64,000 nt of DNA from Streptomyces cyanogenus (GTDB taxonomy: Bacteria > Actinomycetota > Actinomycetes > Streptomycetales > Streptomycetaceae): contig NZ_CP071839.1 of NCBI RefSeq assembly GCF_017526105.1, positions 5,905,001-5,969,000 of the forward strand. Reading direction: 5' to 3'. How positions within the stretch are numbered: position 1 is the stretch's first letter; each line of letters starts with the position of its first letter. The notes beneath the pieces were generated by a model, which was not told where the DNA came from, searched no databases, and worked only from the letters and a program-made list of their open reading frames with translations. The position numbers and the translations under genes were made by a program. Positions 53,108-61,877 of the stretch are shown here, in pieces.

Positions 53108-54748
53108 CTAGCTGACGTTGACCGCGGTCCAGGCGGCAGCGACCGCCTTGTACTCGGTGCTGGTCGAGCCGTACAGCGCCGACGCCGCGTTCAGGGTCGC
53201 CGTGCGGGCGGCCTTGTAGTTGGTCGTCGAGGTCATGTACGTGGTCAGCGCCTTGTACCAGATCTGCAGCGCCTTGGCGCGGCCGATGCCGGTGACCGTG
53301 GAGCCGTTGTAGGTCGGCGAGTTGTAGGTCACACCGTTGATCGTCTTCGAACCGCTGCCCTCCGAGAGGAGGTAGAAGAAGTGGTTCGCGACGCCGGACG
53401 AGTAGTGGACGTCCTTGTTGCCGACGGAGGAGGACCAGTAGTCGGCGGAGCCGCCGTCCTTGCTGGGCTTGTCCATGTAGCGCAGCGGGGTGCCGTCGCC
53501 GTTGATGTCGATCTTCTCGCCGATGAGGTAGTCACCGGGGTCGGACGCGTTGTTGGCGAAGAACTCCACACCCGTGCCGAAGATGTCACTGGTGGCCTCG
53601 TTCAGGCCGCCGGACTCACCGGAGTAGTTCAGGCCCGCGGTGTTCGAGGTGACGCCGTGGCTCATCTCGTGGCCGGCCACGTCCAGCGAGGTCAGCGGGT
53701 CGGCGTTGCCGGAGCCGTCACCGTAGGTCATGCAGAAGCAGCTGTCGTCCCAGAACGCGTTCACGTAGGCGTTGCCGTAGTGCACGCGGGAGTAGGCGCC
53801 GACACCGTTGTTCTTGATGCCACTGCGGCCGAAGGTGCTCTTGTAGAAGTCCCAGGTCTCCGCCGCGCCGTAGGCCGCGTCGGCCGCCGCGGTCTGGTCC
53901 GAGGAGGAGGTGGAGGCGGTCCCGGTGCCGAAGACGTTGGTCGAGCTGGCCACCAGGGTGCCGGTGCCGGACGTCTTGCGGGCCAGGTTGTAGGTCTTGT
54001 GGTTGCCCCGCGCGCTGTCGGTGAGCTGGTACGTCGAGCCCGACTGCACGGAGTTGAGGGTCACCGTGCCGGAGTACAGCGTCTTGCCGGTCGCGTTCTC
54101 GATGCCCTGGTACTCGTAGAGCTTCTTGCCGGTGGCGGCGTCGGTGATGACGTGCAGCTGGTTAGGGGTGCCGTCGTCCTGGAAGCCGCCGACGACCGTC
54201 TCGTAGGCGAGGACGGGCTTGCCGGAGCCGGCCCAGATCACCTTGCGGGCGCCGTCCGCGGCGGTCTTGGCGGAGCCGAGGGTCCTGGCGGCGGACACCG
54301 CCTGCTTCTCGGCCTTCGCGGCGGTGATCTGCGGCTTGAGCGAGGAGACCTTGATGGCCGACTTGGCCGCCTTGGTGACGCCCTCGGTCCCGCCCGACTT
54401 GGCGGTGTGCACGATCAGGTCGCCGCCGAGCACGGGCAGGCCCGCGTAGGTGCGCTCGTAGCGGGTGTGGAGGGTGCCGTCGACGTCCTTGACGACGTCC
54501 TTGACGACGAGCTTCTCCTTGGCACCGAGGCCTATCCGGTGCGCGGTGTCGGCCGCGCCGGCCTGGGCCTGCTGGATCAGGGTGGTGCGGGCCGCCGCGG
54601 ACAGCTGGGTGGGGGCCGCCGCGAGGGGCTTGGCCGCCGGCTGGGCGGTGGCGCTGGTGGTGACACCAGTGGCGAGCAGGGCTCCGGCGGCGACAGCGGT
54701 GGCGATGGCCAGAGTGGTGCGCTTGTGACGCGCGTAGAGGGGGCTCAC
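53108..54748 (-). CDS. Secreted M4-family (thermolysin-like) zinc metalloprotease
   Basis: The 546-residue preproenzyme has a signal peptide (~12-36, TTLAIATAVAAGALLATGVTTSATA), FTP and PepSY propeptide domains (~40-215; HTRYERTYAGLPVLGGDLIVH), and the catalytic domain with HEMSH zinc ligands and the third ligand Glu in GGLNEATSD 20 residues on. DVHYSSGVANHFFYLLSEG carries the catalytic His region. Thermolysin-like proteases are exported and auto-activated. It has a close paralogue directly upstream (55000-57042) with an added P-domain, so the pair arose by tandem duplication. A GGTCCTGACA element is shared in front of both. Confidence 0.95.
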   Translation of the reverse strand: MSPLYARHKRTTLAIATAVAAGALLATGVTTSATAQPAAKPLAAAPTQLSAAARTTLIQQAQAGAADTAHRIGLGAKEKLVVKDVVKDVDGTLHTRYERTYAGLPVLGGDLIVHTAKSGGTEGVTKAAKSAIKVSSLKPQITAAKAEKQAVSAARTLGSAKTAADGARKVIWAGSGKPVLAYETVVGGFQDDGTPNQLHVITDAATGKKLYEYQGIENATGKTLYSGTVTLNSVQSGSTYQLTDSARGNHKTYNLARKTSGTGTLVASSTNVFGTGTASTSSSDQTAAADAAYGAAETWDFYKSTFGRSGIKNNGVGAYSRVHYGNAYVNAFWDDSCFCMTYGDGSGNADPLTSLDVAGHEMSHGVTSNTAGLNYSGESGGLNEATSDIFGTGVEFFANNASDPGDYLIGEKIDINGDGTPLRYMDKPSKDGGSADYWSSSVGNKDVHYSSGVANHFFYLLSEGSGSKTINGVTYNSPTYNGSTVTGIGRAKALQIWYKALTTYMTSTTNYKAARTATLNAASALYGSTSTEYKAVAAAWTAVNVS

Positions 54749-54936
54749 AGAAGCTCCTTCTCGTGGGGGAGTCCGGGCAGCGTGGGGTTACTGGCCGGAG
54801 TGTGTGGCGTTGTGAAGTTGCTGTGCTGCTGCGGCGGGTGGAGAGAGAGTGACATCAGGGGCGCGTACATGTCAGGACCCTGAAGTGATGTTGGCTGAAA
54901 CTCGACAGTCTGGTGAACGTTTCAACCGTGTGAACG

Positions 54937-54973
54937 GGCGCTGTCCGAGGGGGTGGAACCCTCGGACAGCGCC
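54937..54973 (-). terminator. Terminator after the P-domain M4 protease gene
   Basis: A 15-bp stem GGCGCTGTCCGAGGG/CCCTCGGACAGCGCC with a 7-nt loop lies 26 bp after the stop at 55000. Confidence 0.85.
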
Positions 54974-54999
54974 GTGTTTCCGGGTCCGCGGCATGCGGT

Positions 55000-57042
55000 T
55001 TACGGGAAGGTCAGCTTCCAGCTGTTGATCGTCCCGGTGTCGTAGGTGGCCTGATCCTGTACCCGCAACTTCCAGGTTCCGTTGGCCGATTCCGCCGAGG
55101 CGTTGACCGTGTAGGTCTCGTTCACGTTGTCCGCCGAGTCGGAGGAGCTGAAGTTCTTCAGCCGGTAGGCGGTGCCCGAGGGGCCGACGAGGTCGATCAC
55201 CAGGTCACCCCGCCAGGTGTGGGTGATGTCGACGGCAACCTGGAGGTTGCTCGGCGCGTTCCCGGTCCGGCCGGAGACGGTGATGCTGGAGGTGACGGCC
55301 GGCCCGTTGTCCGGGACGGACACCGGTGTGGTGTTCTCGTACGACGTGCCGCCGCCCCCGCCGCCGCCGGAGCGCGAACCGACCCCCACGCCCGCCCAGG
55401 CGTCCTGCACCGCCTTGTACTCGGCGCTGGAGGTGCCGTACAGCTCGCCGGCCGCCGCCAGGCTGCCGGTGCGGGCGCCCGCGTAGTTGGTGGTGGACGT
55501 CCACTTGGTGCTCAGCGCCCGGTACCAGATCTGCAGCGCCTTGTCCCGGCCGATGCCGGTGACCGGAAGGCCGTCCGCTGTCGGCGAGTTGTAGCTGACG
55601 CCGTTGACGACCTTGGCGCCGCTGCCCTCGCTCAGCAGGTAGAAGAAGTGGTTCGCGGGGCCGGACGAGTAGTGCACGTCGACGCCGCCGATGCCCGAGT
55701 ACCAGTTGTCCTTGGAAGCGCCGTCCTTGCTGGGCTTGTCCATGTAGCGCAGCGGGGTGCCGTCGCCGTTGATGTCGATCTTCTCGCCGACCAGGTAGTC
55801 GCCGGGGTCCGTGGAGTTGTTCGCGTAGAACTCCACGCCGGCGGCCATGATGTCGCTGGTCGCCTCGTTGAGGCCGCCGGACTCACCGCTGTAGTTGAGG
55901 TTCGCGGTGGCGGAGGTGACGCCGTGGCTCATCTCGTGGCCGGCGACGTCGATCGAGGTCAGCGGCTTGGCGTTGCCGGAGCCGTCGCCGTAGGTCATGC
56001 AGAAGCAGCCGTCGTCCCAGAACGCGTTCACGTACGAGTTGCCGTAGTGCACGCGGGAGTAGGCGCCGACGCCGTTGTTCTTGATGCCGCTGCGGCCGAA
56101 CACGCTCTTGTAGAAGTCCCAGGTGAGCGCGGCGCCGTAGTGGGCGTCCGCGCCCGCGGTGGCGGCGTTGGAGCTGGACCCGTTGCCCCAGGTGTCGGAG
56201 GACTGCGAGAACAGGGTGCCGGTGCCGGAGCTGCCGTGGTTCAGGTTGTACGTCTTGTGGCCGCCGCGCGCCCCGTCGGTGAGCGTGTACGTCGAGCCCG
56301 ACTGGGTCGTGGTCAGCGTGACCTGCCCGCTGTACTGGGTGTTGCCGATGCCGGTCTTGACGCCCTGGTACTCGAACAGCTTCTTGCCGGTGGCGGCGTC
56401 GGTGATGACGTGCAACTGGTTCGGGGTGCCGTCGTCCTGCAGCCCGCCGACGACCGTCTCGTACGCCAGCACGGGCTTGCCGGTGGCCGCCCAGATCACC
56501 TTGCGGACACTGTCCGCGGCCGGCTTGGTCGCGCCGAGCGCCTTCGCCCGCTGCACGGCCTGCTTCTGCGCCTCGGCCTTCGACACGGCCGGGATGAGAC
56601 CGGCGACCTTCAGTGTGGCGTCGGTGGCCCGGACCACGTCCATCGTCTTGCCGGACTTCGCGGTGGTCACGACCAGGTCGCCGCCGAGCACCGGCAGGCC
56701 CCCGTACGTCCGCTCGTACCGGGTGTGCAGCGTGCCGTCGCCGTCCTTGACGACGTCCTTGACCACCAGCTTCTCCTGGGCGCCCAGCCCGAGCCGGCGG
56801 GCCTCGGCGGCCTTGCCGGCGTCGGCGTGGCGGATCAGCTCGGCGCGCTGGGAGGGCGTGAGCCTGACGGCGGCGTGGGCCCGGTCGACCTTGCCGGCCT
56901 GCGGCTTCGCCGGTGCCGCGCTGGCCGCGCCGGACTGGACGGCGGCGGCGATCAGGGCGGCGACGCCGGCGAGGGCGACGGTGGCGGTTCTGCGGTGCGA
57001 GGTGTGGGAGGTGCGTCCGCGAGAGGAATTGCTTCTCAACAC
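55000..57042 (-). CDS. Secreted M4-family zinc metalloprotease with C-terminal P-domain
   Basis: The 680-residue protein has a signal peptide (~20-42), FTP/PepSY propeptide (~55-230), a catalytic domain with HEMSH and GGLNEATSD, a poly-Gly linker (SRSGGGGGGGTSYEN), and a C-terminal proprotein-convertase P-domain of ~110 residues (VDITHTWRGDLVIDLVGPSGTAYRLKNFSSSDSADNV through GTWKLRVQDQATYDTGTINSWKL). The P-domain may aid folding or substrate binding. GTG 57042 is close to AAGGAG; TTG 57039 is an alternative. It is a paralogue of the next gene downstream, which lacks the P-domain. Confidence 0.95.
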   Translation of the reverse strand: MLRSNSSRGRTSHTSHRRTATVALAGVAALIAAAVQSGAASAAPAKPQAGKVDRAHAAVRLTPSQRAELIRHADAGKAAEARRLGLGAQEKLVVKDVVKDGDGTLHTRYERTYGGLPVLGGDLVVTTAKSGKTMDVVRATDATLKVAGLIPAVSKAEAQKQAVQRAKALGATKPAADSVRKVIWAATGKPVLAYETVVGGLQDDGTPNQLHVITDAATGKKLFEYQGVKTGIGNTQYSGQVTLTTTQSGSTYTLTDGARGGHKTYNLNHGSSGTGTLFSQSSDTWGNGSSSNAATAGADAHYGAALTWDFYKSVFGRSGIKNNGVGAYSRVHYGNSYVNAFWDDGCFCMTYGDGSGNAKPLTSIDVAGHEMSHGVTSATANLNYSGESGGLNEATSDIMAAGVEFYANNSTDPGDYLVGEKIDINGDGTPLRYMDKPSKDGASKDNWYSGIGGVDVHYSSGPANHFFYLLSEGSGAKVVNGVSYNSPTADGLPVTGIGRDKALQIWYRALSTKWTSTTNYAGARTGSLAAAGELYGTSSAEYKAVQDAWAGVGVGSRSGGGGGGGTSYENTTPVSVPDNGPAVTSSITVSGRTGNAPSNLQVAVDITHTWRGDLVIDLVGPSGTAYRLKNFSSSDSADNVNETYTVNASAESANGTWKLRVQDQATYDTGTINSWKLTFP

Positions 57043-57467
57043 TGACTCCTTCTGCGTGACCGCGGGTCGCGCGGCCAGGGGAGACCGGACGGTGGGTTGG
57101 GACGTCCGGGCAGAACAGGCGTTACGCGGAACCAGGTGCAGGTGCAGGTGCGGAGCCGGCTCACACGATGTGCAGAAGCTGTGGGGTTGTTGTGGGTCGG
57201 CCAGGGAAGAGTGGCAGGAGATCTCGCGACCTGTCAGGACCGCGTCACAAACTTGGCCGGAAATGGTTCGTTGACCGGGAGTTCATGTTCGGTATGCGGA
57301 CTGTTCGGGGTGTCGGCCGGATCGAGCGGGTCGCTCGCCGGCCACGGGGCCGCACGCGAAAGAGGGCGGCGGTGCCGTCCGAGGCACCGCCGCCCTTGTG
57401 TCGCGTGGTGAACCGATCGGGGATCGGTCCGGGTGCGGCCCGCGGCCGGACCGTCACCCCCGTCTCC
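57043..57467. other. Promoter region of the P-domain protease gene and terminator of the LuxR gene
   Basis: 425 bp. It holds a TGTCAGGACC element at 57232-57241 that also occurs before the other protease gene (54870-54879), and a terminator at 57363-57396 for the LuxR gene. I see no supported gene on either strand. Confidence 0.5.
57363..57396 (-). terminator. Terminator after the LuxR-type gene
   Basis: A 14-bp perfect stem AGGGCGGCGGTGCC/GGCACCGCCGCCCT with a GTCCGA loop lies 72 bp after the stop at 57468. Confidence 0.8.
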
Positions 57468-57815
57468 CTATGCTGCTCGAATCCGCTGCTCCGGCGCCGG
57501 CTCGGTCATCCGGTGCCGTGTGCACGCCCGGTCCGCGCAGAGCGCGTCGTGGGCGAGAGCGGAGACGATCGCGGCCTGCGTCCGCGTCCGCTGGCCGATC
57601 TTCTCGACGATGTTTGCGATGTGCGCCTTCACCGTGCGTTCCGCGATGCCGAGCTCGCGGGCGAGTTCCCGGTTGCCCAGGCCCGTCCCGAGCAGAAGCA
57701 ACACCTCTCGCTCCCGGCCGGTCAGCCGCGCCAGCCTCAGCACCGCGGACTCGGGATCGTGCCCGGTGCGCCGGTACGAACAGTTCCCATTCACCGTAAC
57801 GGACCGCGTGGTCAT
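57468..57815 (-). CDS. Stand-alone LuxR-type helix-turn-helix regulator
   Basis: The 115-residue protein has a short variable N-terminus and a GerE/LuxR DNA-binding domain (~28-92; LARLTGREREVLLLLGTGLGNRELARELGIAERTVKAHIANIVEKIGQRTRTQAAIVSA). It has no receiver domain, so it is not a classic response regulator. Cysteines near the C-terminus (ALCADRACTRHR) could be redox- or metal-responsive, which is speculation. ATG 57815 follows GGGAGGG. It lies upstream of the two protease genes on the same strand but behind its own terminator, so it may act on them in trans. Confidence 0.85.
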   Translation of the reverse strand: MTTRSVTVNGNCSYRRTGHDPESAVLRLARLTGREREVLLLLGTGLGNRELARELGIAERTVKAHIANIVEKIGQRTRTQAAIVSALAHDALCADRACTRHRMTEPAPEQRIRAA

Positions 57816-57971
57816 GTTGGTCCCTCCCGGCCCCGGCCTTCCCAGCAGACCCCCGTGGCCCGGGTTCAGCCGTGATCCACCGCCAACTTACCCGGAGCGC
57901 CGGACATCAGCACACGCGTAACGCCCCGACTTCCCTTCTGCGAACGGTGAAGCGCGCCCGCGGGGAAGGGG

Positions 57972-58454
57972 TCAGGGGGCGTCGATGCAGTGCGCGCGCT
58001 GTCGGACCGGGGCCACGAGGCGGGACAGGTCGATCAGGGCAGCGTCCGTCTTGCCCCCGCCCTCGAAGACCACCTGCGTGGCCGGTACCCGGCCATAGGT
58101 GACGACGACCTTGCGGCTCTCCGTGGTCTGCCGGGAGTCGATCACCCAGTCGACGCCGTCGACCGCGACGCACATGTCCTCGGTGGGCCCCGGAGGCGTC
58201 ACGCCGCACCGCAGGACGATGTGACGGTCACCCCACACGGCCACGCCCGGCGCATCGGTGTCCCAACGGGAAAGTCCCCCCAGGGATTCGGGGGCGGAAG
58301 AGGTGATCCGCCGGCACGGCGCCGCGTCGGCGTCCTTCGCGGCGGGTACACCGGGATCGCGGTGGGCGAGGACCTGACCGGTGACTGCGGCGATCGCGCC
58401 GAGGACGCACACCCCGATGGCGAGCACGATCCGGTTCCGGCGAGTGGAAAACAC
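57972..58454 (-). CDS. DUF3515 family membrane-anchored protein
   Basis: The 160-residue protein has one N-terminal membrane helix (~8-27, IVLAIGVCVLGAIAAVTGQVL) and an extracytoplasmic DUF3515 domain. Its marks are PCRRITSSAPESLGGLSRW, the motif AVWGDRHIVLRCGVTPPGPTEDMCVAVDGVDWVI, and VVVTYGRVPATQVVF. Two cysteines in that motif and one each near the ends could form disulfides. GTG 58454 is preferred; a longer in-frame upstream extension is Arg/Pro-rich and unlikely. Function is unknown. Confidence 0.78.
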   Translation of the reverse strand: MFSTRRNRIVLAIGVCVLGAIAAVTGQVLAHRDPGVPAAKDADAAPCRRITSSAPESLGGLSRWDTDAPGVAVWGDRHIVLRCGVTPPGPTEDMCVAVDGVDWVIDSRQTTESRKVVVTYGRVPATQVVFEGGGKTDAALIDLSRLVAPVRQRAHCIDAP

Positions 58455-58653
58455 GTTGGCGGGCTCGACTTTCCGGTGAGGGCAAGCGGTCCTGCAGCAC
58501 GGTAGAGCACCTGGGAGCCCGGGTCCGAACCGGCCCCGCCACACCTCCCTTTCGGGCAATGCCCCTTGGTACACCTCCCCAACAGACCTGGTAGCGCCCC
58601 TGGTTCGTGCCTAGGTTCGATCGCCGTACGAGACGACCGACCAAGGAGACGCG

Positions 58654-59163
58654 ATGCGCAAGGCAGCCACCTCGTTCGTGCTCGCCGCCGTGACCACCGG
58701 AACCATGGCCGCGGTCGCGGCCCCTGCGGGGGCGGCGCCCCAGGCCCGGGACCCCTACGCCCACACCCGGCTGGAGCGTGTGTGGGCCCCCAACGTGTGC
58801 CTGTCGATGGGCGGGAGCACGAGGAACAACGCGCGTGCCGTCGTCGGCAAGTGCTCCAGGACCGACAAGACGCAGCGATGGACCCTGAAGCGGCTGAACC
58901 ACGGAGGCTCCGTCTTCACCATCAAGAACGACAAGTCGGGCAAGTGCCTGGCCCTGGACTCCGCCGCCCACGTCGTCCAGGCCACCTGCAAGCCGTCGTC
59001 CAAGAGCCACCAGTGGTGGCTGTCCAGCTCCCACGTCGTCAACGTGGCGAAGAACAAGGCGCTCGCCTCCAACTCCAGCCGTCCCGGCTCGAAGCCGTAC
59101 CTGGAGAAGATCGACTGGAACGGCGGCCCGGGCCGCGTCCGCCAGGAGTGGGGCCTGTCCTGA
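58654..59163 (+). CDS. Secreted ricin-B-type beta-trefoil protein
   Basis: The 169-residue protein has a signal peptide (~1-28, SFVLAAVTTGTMAAVAAPAGAA) and a single beta-trefoil-like domain. QxW-type repeats are visible as TQRWTLKRL, SHQWWLSSS and VRQEWGLS, with CLSMGG and CLALDS turns at matching positions. Ricin-type lectin domains bind sugars, often galactose or xylan. The start follows AAGGAGACG. A very long terminator hairpin follows at 59168. No attached catalytic domain is present, so it may bind a glycan or surface on its own. Confidence 0.83.
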   Translation: MRKAATSFVLAAVTTGTMAAVAAPAGAAPQARDPYAHTRLERVWAPNVCLSMGGSTRNNARAVVGKCSRTDKTQRWTLKRLNHGGSVFTIKNDKSGKCLALDSAAHVVQATCKPSSKSHQWWLSSSHVVNVAKNKALASNSSRPGSKPYLEKIDWNGGPGRVRQEWGLS

Positions 59164-59167
59164 CCCC

Positions 59168-59217
59168 GGCGGTCCGGTTTCCGGGGTCCCGGCCGGGACC
59201 CCGGAAACCGGACCGCC
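59168..59217 (+). terminator. 50-bp palindromic terminator after the beta-trefoil gene
   Basis: A nearly perfect 25-bp-armed palindrome (GGCGGTCCGGTTTCCGGGG... and complement) begins 4 bp after the stop codon. It is exceptionally long for a terminator. Confidence 0.8.
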
Positions 59218-59299
59218 CGGACCCCCGGCAGGTGACCGCCGCCGGCCACCGCCGCCCTGACGGCCCCAAGTACCTCCGGAGAGAGGCAGAAACCCTCAC

Positions 59300-60502
59300 A
59301 TGCAGTGGCAGCGATCAGTGCCGCGCGCCCTCGCGGCAGCGGCTGTTCCCGCCGTCCTCCTGGCTTCCTCGCTGACGCCCGCGTCCGCCGGGGAAGCCAC
59401 CCCGCGGTCCGCGGGCGAGGCCGTGTTCGTTCTCGACTCCGCACACGGCACGTTCACCACCGGCAAGCAGGGCCTCACCGGCCATGCCGCCGGGGTCAAG
59501 CCGGTCGCCACCTACATCGGCAGGGCGACCGACACCCAACTGCTCACCGCCGGCGGGCAGAAGGTCATCGCCGACGTCACCCTCGCCGCCTCCCCGGCGA
59601 AGAACGAGCGCGCCGCCTGGGCGGCCTCCTCGCACTTCGTCGACGTGTCCTGGCCCGACCTGGGCGCGGGCCGCTACACGGTGTACCGCGACGGCGTCCG
59701 GATCGCGGCCACCACCGGGCACAGTCTCCGCGACACCGGTGTGCGCGCCGGCAGCGAGGTGAACTACCAGATCTCCGGCGAGGCCGGCGGGCTCGGGCAC
59801 ACCTGGGGCCTGACCGCCACCGTACCCACGGCCGACGACACCGCCACGCTCACCAAGACGGCGCAGCGGGTCGAGGAACGGGCGCGCAGGTACACCAAGA
59901 CCGCCGTGGTGTGGCGGTCGTTCATCCGCCAGAAGTGGGCCAGCGTGCCCAAGGAGCTGGGCAGCATCTCCGGCTGCAAGTACACCCGGGGCTATCAGTA
60001 CAAGGGTGACAACCGCGGCTTCTCCAGCAAGGTCACCGGTCCCTCCTTCCGGGCCGGCCTGCGCGGTGTCGTCTACTGGACCAAGTCCCCGTACGACCTC
60101 TTCCCGGAGACCGGCTGGACGAAGGTCTACCGCAACGGCGTGGAGGTCGACCGGCGCAAGGCGTCCACCAGGGGCATCGACTTCCGCACCCGGACCCGCT
60201 TCGACGGCAAGACGCGTGCCGTGCACGGCGAGATCGAGGCGACCGACCCCTTCTGCCCGTCCGGTGGCATCCGCCGTGCCGGCATCGGCGTGTTCTACGA
60301 CGCCCGCCTCGCCCGCAACGGTGACTTCTACGTCTCGGGCAAGTACCGGCAGGCCCCCGACCACGAGATGTACCTCTACGGCTACACCAGCGGCAACCGG
60401 CACTCGACGAAGACCGTGCACCAGTCGAAGATGCGCAGTCTGCTGTGCCTGTCCCAGCCCGCCTGCGAACTGGGCACCATCGGCAACTCGGGCGGCTACT
60501 GA
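59300..60502 (+). CDS. Secreted protein of unknown function with a fibronectin-like segment
   Basis: The 400-residue protein has a signal peptide (~1-30, ALAAAAVPAVLLASSLTPASA). A beta-rich middle (~105-170; HFVDVSWPDLGAGRYTVYRDGVRIAATTGHSLRDTGVRAGSEVNYQISGE) reads like a fibronectin type III domain. The C-terminal domain (~225-400) has four cysteines (SGCKYTRGY, DPFCPSGG, LLCLSQPACELG) that probably form disulfides, and ends GTIGNSGGY. ATG 59300 has only a weak upstream AGGCAG. I recognise no named family for the C-terminal domain. Confidence 0.72.
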   Translation: MQWQRSVPRALAAAAVPAVLLASSLTPASAGEATPRSAGEAVFVLDSAHGTFTTGKQGLTGHAAGVKPVATYIGRATDTQLLTAGGQKVIADVTLAASPAKNERAAWAASSHFVDVSWPDLGAGRYTVYRDGVRIAATTGHSLRDTGVRAGSEVNYQISGEAGGLGHTWGLTATVPTADDTATLTKTAQRVEERARRYTKTAVVWRSFIRQKWASVPKELGSISGCKYTRGYQYKGDNRGFSSKVTGPSFRAGLRGVVYWTKSPYDLFPETGWTKVYRNGVEVDRRKASTRGIDFRTRTRFDGKTRAVHGEIEATDPFCPSGGIRRAGIGVFYDARLARNGDFYVSGKYRQAPDHEMYLYGYTSGNRHSTKTVHQSKMRSLLCLSQPACELGTIGNSGGY

Positions 60503-60509
60503 CCCCCGC

Positions 60510-60535
60510 CCTCCCGGCCCTCCGGGGCCGGGAGG
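60510..60535 (+). terminator. Terminator after the secreted-protein gene
   Basis: CCTCCCGGCCC and GGGCCGGGAGG form an 11-bp stem with a TCCG loop just after the stop at 60502. Confidence 0.75.
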
Positions 60536-60590
60536 ACAATGACCGCGAAGTGGTTCGCCACCGGGTGACCCACCGTCAAAGGGGGAAGAC

Positions 60591-61055
60591 ATGACCGTCA
60601 CATGGCGCGGCGCCCTCTCCTACGCGCTCGTCGTCACCGTCCTTTCGTGGCTGACCGGAGCCGTGGTGGACCTCGCCTGGCAGGCTGTCGGCGGAAGCGT
60701 CGGGACATGGGTGACGACCTGGCTGCGGGACCCGTGGAGCGCGGTCTTCCTCGTGGCCGCGGCGGTCACCCTGACGATGACGCGCCGGCTGACGGATCCG
60801 CTGCCCATGTGGCGCGTCCCCCTGATCGACGGTTCCGCCTACCTGGCCGTACTGCTGGTCTGCGCCGGACTGTCCTCCTGGACCGCCGGAGACGAGGCAC
60901 CGGCCGACTCGGCCTTCGTGGTGGCGATCCTCGCCCTGTTCACCCTCCAGTTGCCCGCCGCATGGCTGCTGAGTGCCTGGCGGGCCCGCCACCTGGAGAC
61001 CGTCCTCACCCGGGCCGGTGCCCGCAGCCCGTCCGCCCGGCTGACCGAGCGATGA
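60591..61055 (+). CDS. Small membrane protein, operon partner of the TlpA-like lipoprotein
   Basis: The 154-residue protein has four hydrophobic segments (about 10-27, 43-60, 76-96 and 105-125; ALSYALVVTVLSWLTGAVVDLAW, AVFLVAAAVTLTM, AYLAVLLVCAGLSSW, FVVAILALFTLQLPAAWLL). I recognise no family. ATG 60591 is preceded by AAGGGGGAAG. It overlaps the TlpA-like gene by 4 bp (ATGA), which suggests co-function, perhaps in delivering electrons or in stabilising the lipoprotein, but that is inference. Confidence 0.7.
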   Translation: MTVTWRGALSYALVVTVLSWLTGAVVDLAWQAVGGSVGTWVTTWLRDPWSAVFLVAAAVTLTMTRRLTDPLPMWRVPLIDGSAYLAVLLVCAGLSSWTAGDEAPADSAFVVAILALFTLQLPAAWLLSAWRARHLETVLTRAGARSPSARLTER

Positions 61056-61663
61056 CGGGCGCGCGGCCGTACACGGCGGCGGCCGGGGTGCTGGCGGCCG
61101 GCGTCCTCCTCGCCGGCTGCACCGGCTACACGCCCGCCGACGACACCGGCGGCAGCGGCGGCGGCTCCTCGCTCACCCGCACGCTGAGCGAGCAGGACCG
61201 CCCGGCCGCCCCCGACCTGGACGGGACCACGCTGGACGGCGAGACGGTCCACCTGTCGGACTACCGGGGCGACGTCGTCGTCGTCAGCGCGTGGGGTTCC
61301 TGGTGCGGACCGTGCGTCGCCGAGGCCCCCGAACTGAAGGAGTTCCAGCGGAAGTGGCGCCACCGCGGAGTGCGTGTGCTCGGTCTCGACAACGACGCCG
61401 ACGGCGGTCGGGGACTGGCCTTCCAGAAGAAGCACCGCCTCGGATTCCCGTCCCTGCGCGATCCGCAGGGACGGCTGGGCCTCCGGCTGCCGCACGGCCT
61501 GGTCAACCCGCAGGCCCTGCCCTACACGGTCGTCGTCGATCCGCGGGGGAGGATCGCCGCGTCCCGCATGGGGGCGGTGACCGAGGCGGAACTGGCGGAC
61601 GTCGTCACCCCCCTGCTGAGGGCTCCGCGACCGCAGCGGTCCCCGGCACCCTCCCGTCACTGA
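61052..61663 (+). CDS. TlpA/ResA-like thioredoxin-fold lipoprotein
   Basis: The 203-residue protein has a lipoprotein signal (AAAGVLAAGVLLAGCTG; lipobox LAGC, Cys ~23) and an AhpC/TSA-redoxin fold (~48-190) with active site SAWGSWCGPCVAEAPELKEF and the cis-Pro loop ALPYTVVVDPRGR. It acts outside the membrane, by analogy with TlpA/ResA in cytochrome c maturation or disulfide reduction, but no ccm genes are adjacent. The stop codon (61661-61663) lies inside the first of seven ACTGATC repeats. Confidence 0.87.
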   Translation: MTGARPYTAAAGVLAAGVLLAGCTGYTPADDTGGSGGGSSLTRTLSEQDRPAAPDLDGTTLDGETVHLSDYRGDVVVVSAWGSWCGPCVAEAPELKEFQRKWRHRGVRVLGLDNDADGGRGLAFQKKHRLGFPSLRDPQGRLGLRLPHGLVNPQALPYTVVVDPRGRIAASRMGAVTEAELADVVTPLLRAPRPQRSPAPSRH

Positions 61664-61707
61664 TCACTGATCACTGATCACTGATCACTGATCACTGATC
61701 ACTGATC
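61659..61707. repeat. Seven perfect tandem copies of ACTGATC
   Basis: A 49-bp 7-mer microsatellite. The TlpA-like gene's TGA is in the first copy. Because 7 is not a multiple of 3, the TGA in successive copies falls in all three frames, so any frameshift near the 3' end would still stop here. Confidence 0.95.
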
Positions 61708-61863
61708 CCGGCCGCACGCGCGAGCACCGGTCCCGGACCGATGCCGGCGGAACGTGCCGCCGGGCCGGGTCCGGTCGCGACTCCGGTGCCGTACGGGTGC
61801 CGGCGGAACCGGACGCCTCGCCCCTCCGGCCGAAACTCGGTGGGCGATGTCGGTGGCGGTCCG

Positions 61864-61869
61864 TACGCT
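61864..61869 (+). promoter_or_regulatory. Probable -10 box of a leaderless ABC exporter transcript
   Basis: TACGCT ends 8 nt before the ATG at 61878, and no ribosome site is present between them, suggesting the start codon is at the 5' end of the message. Confidence 0.4.
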
Positions 61870-61877
61870 CCCGGTTG

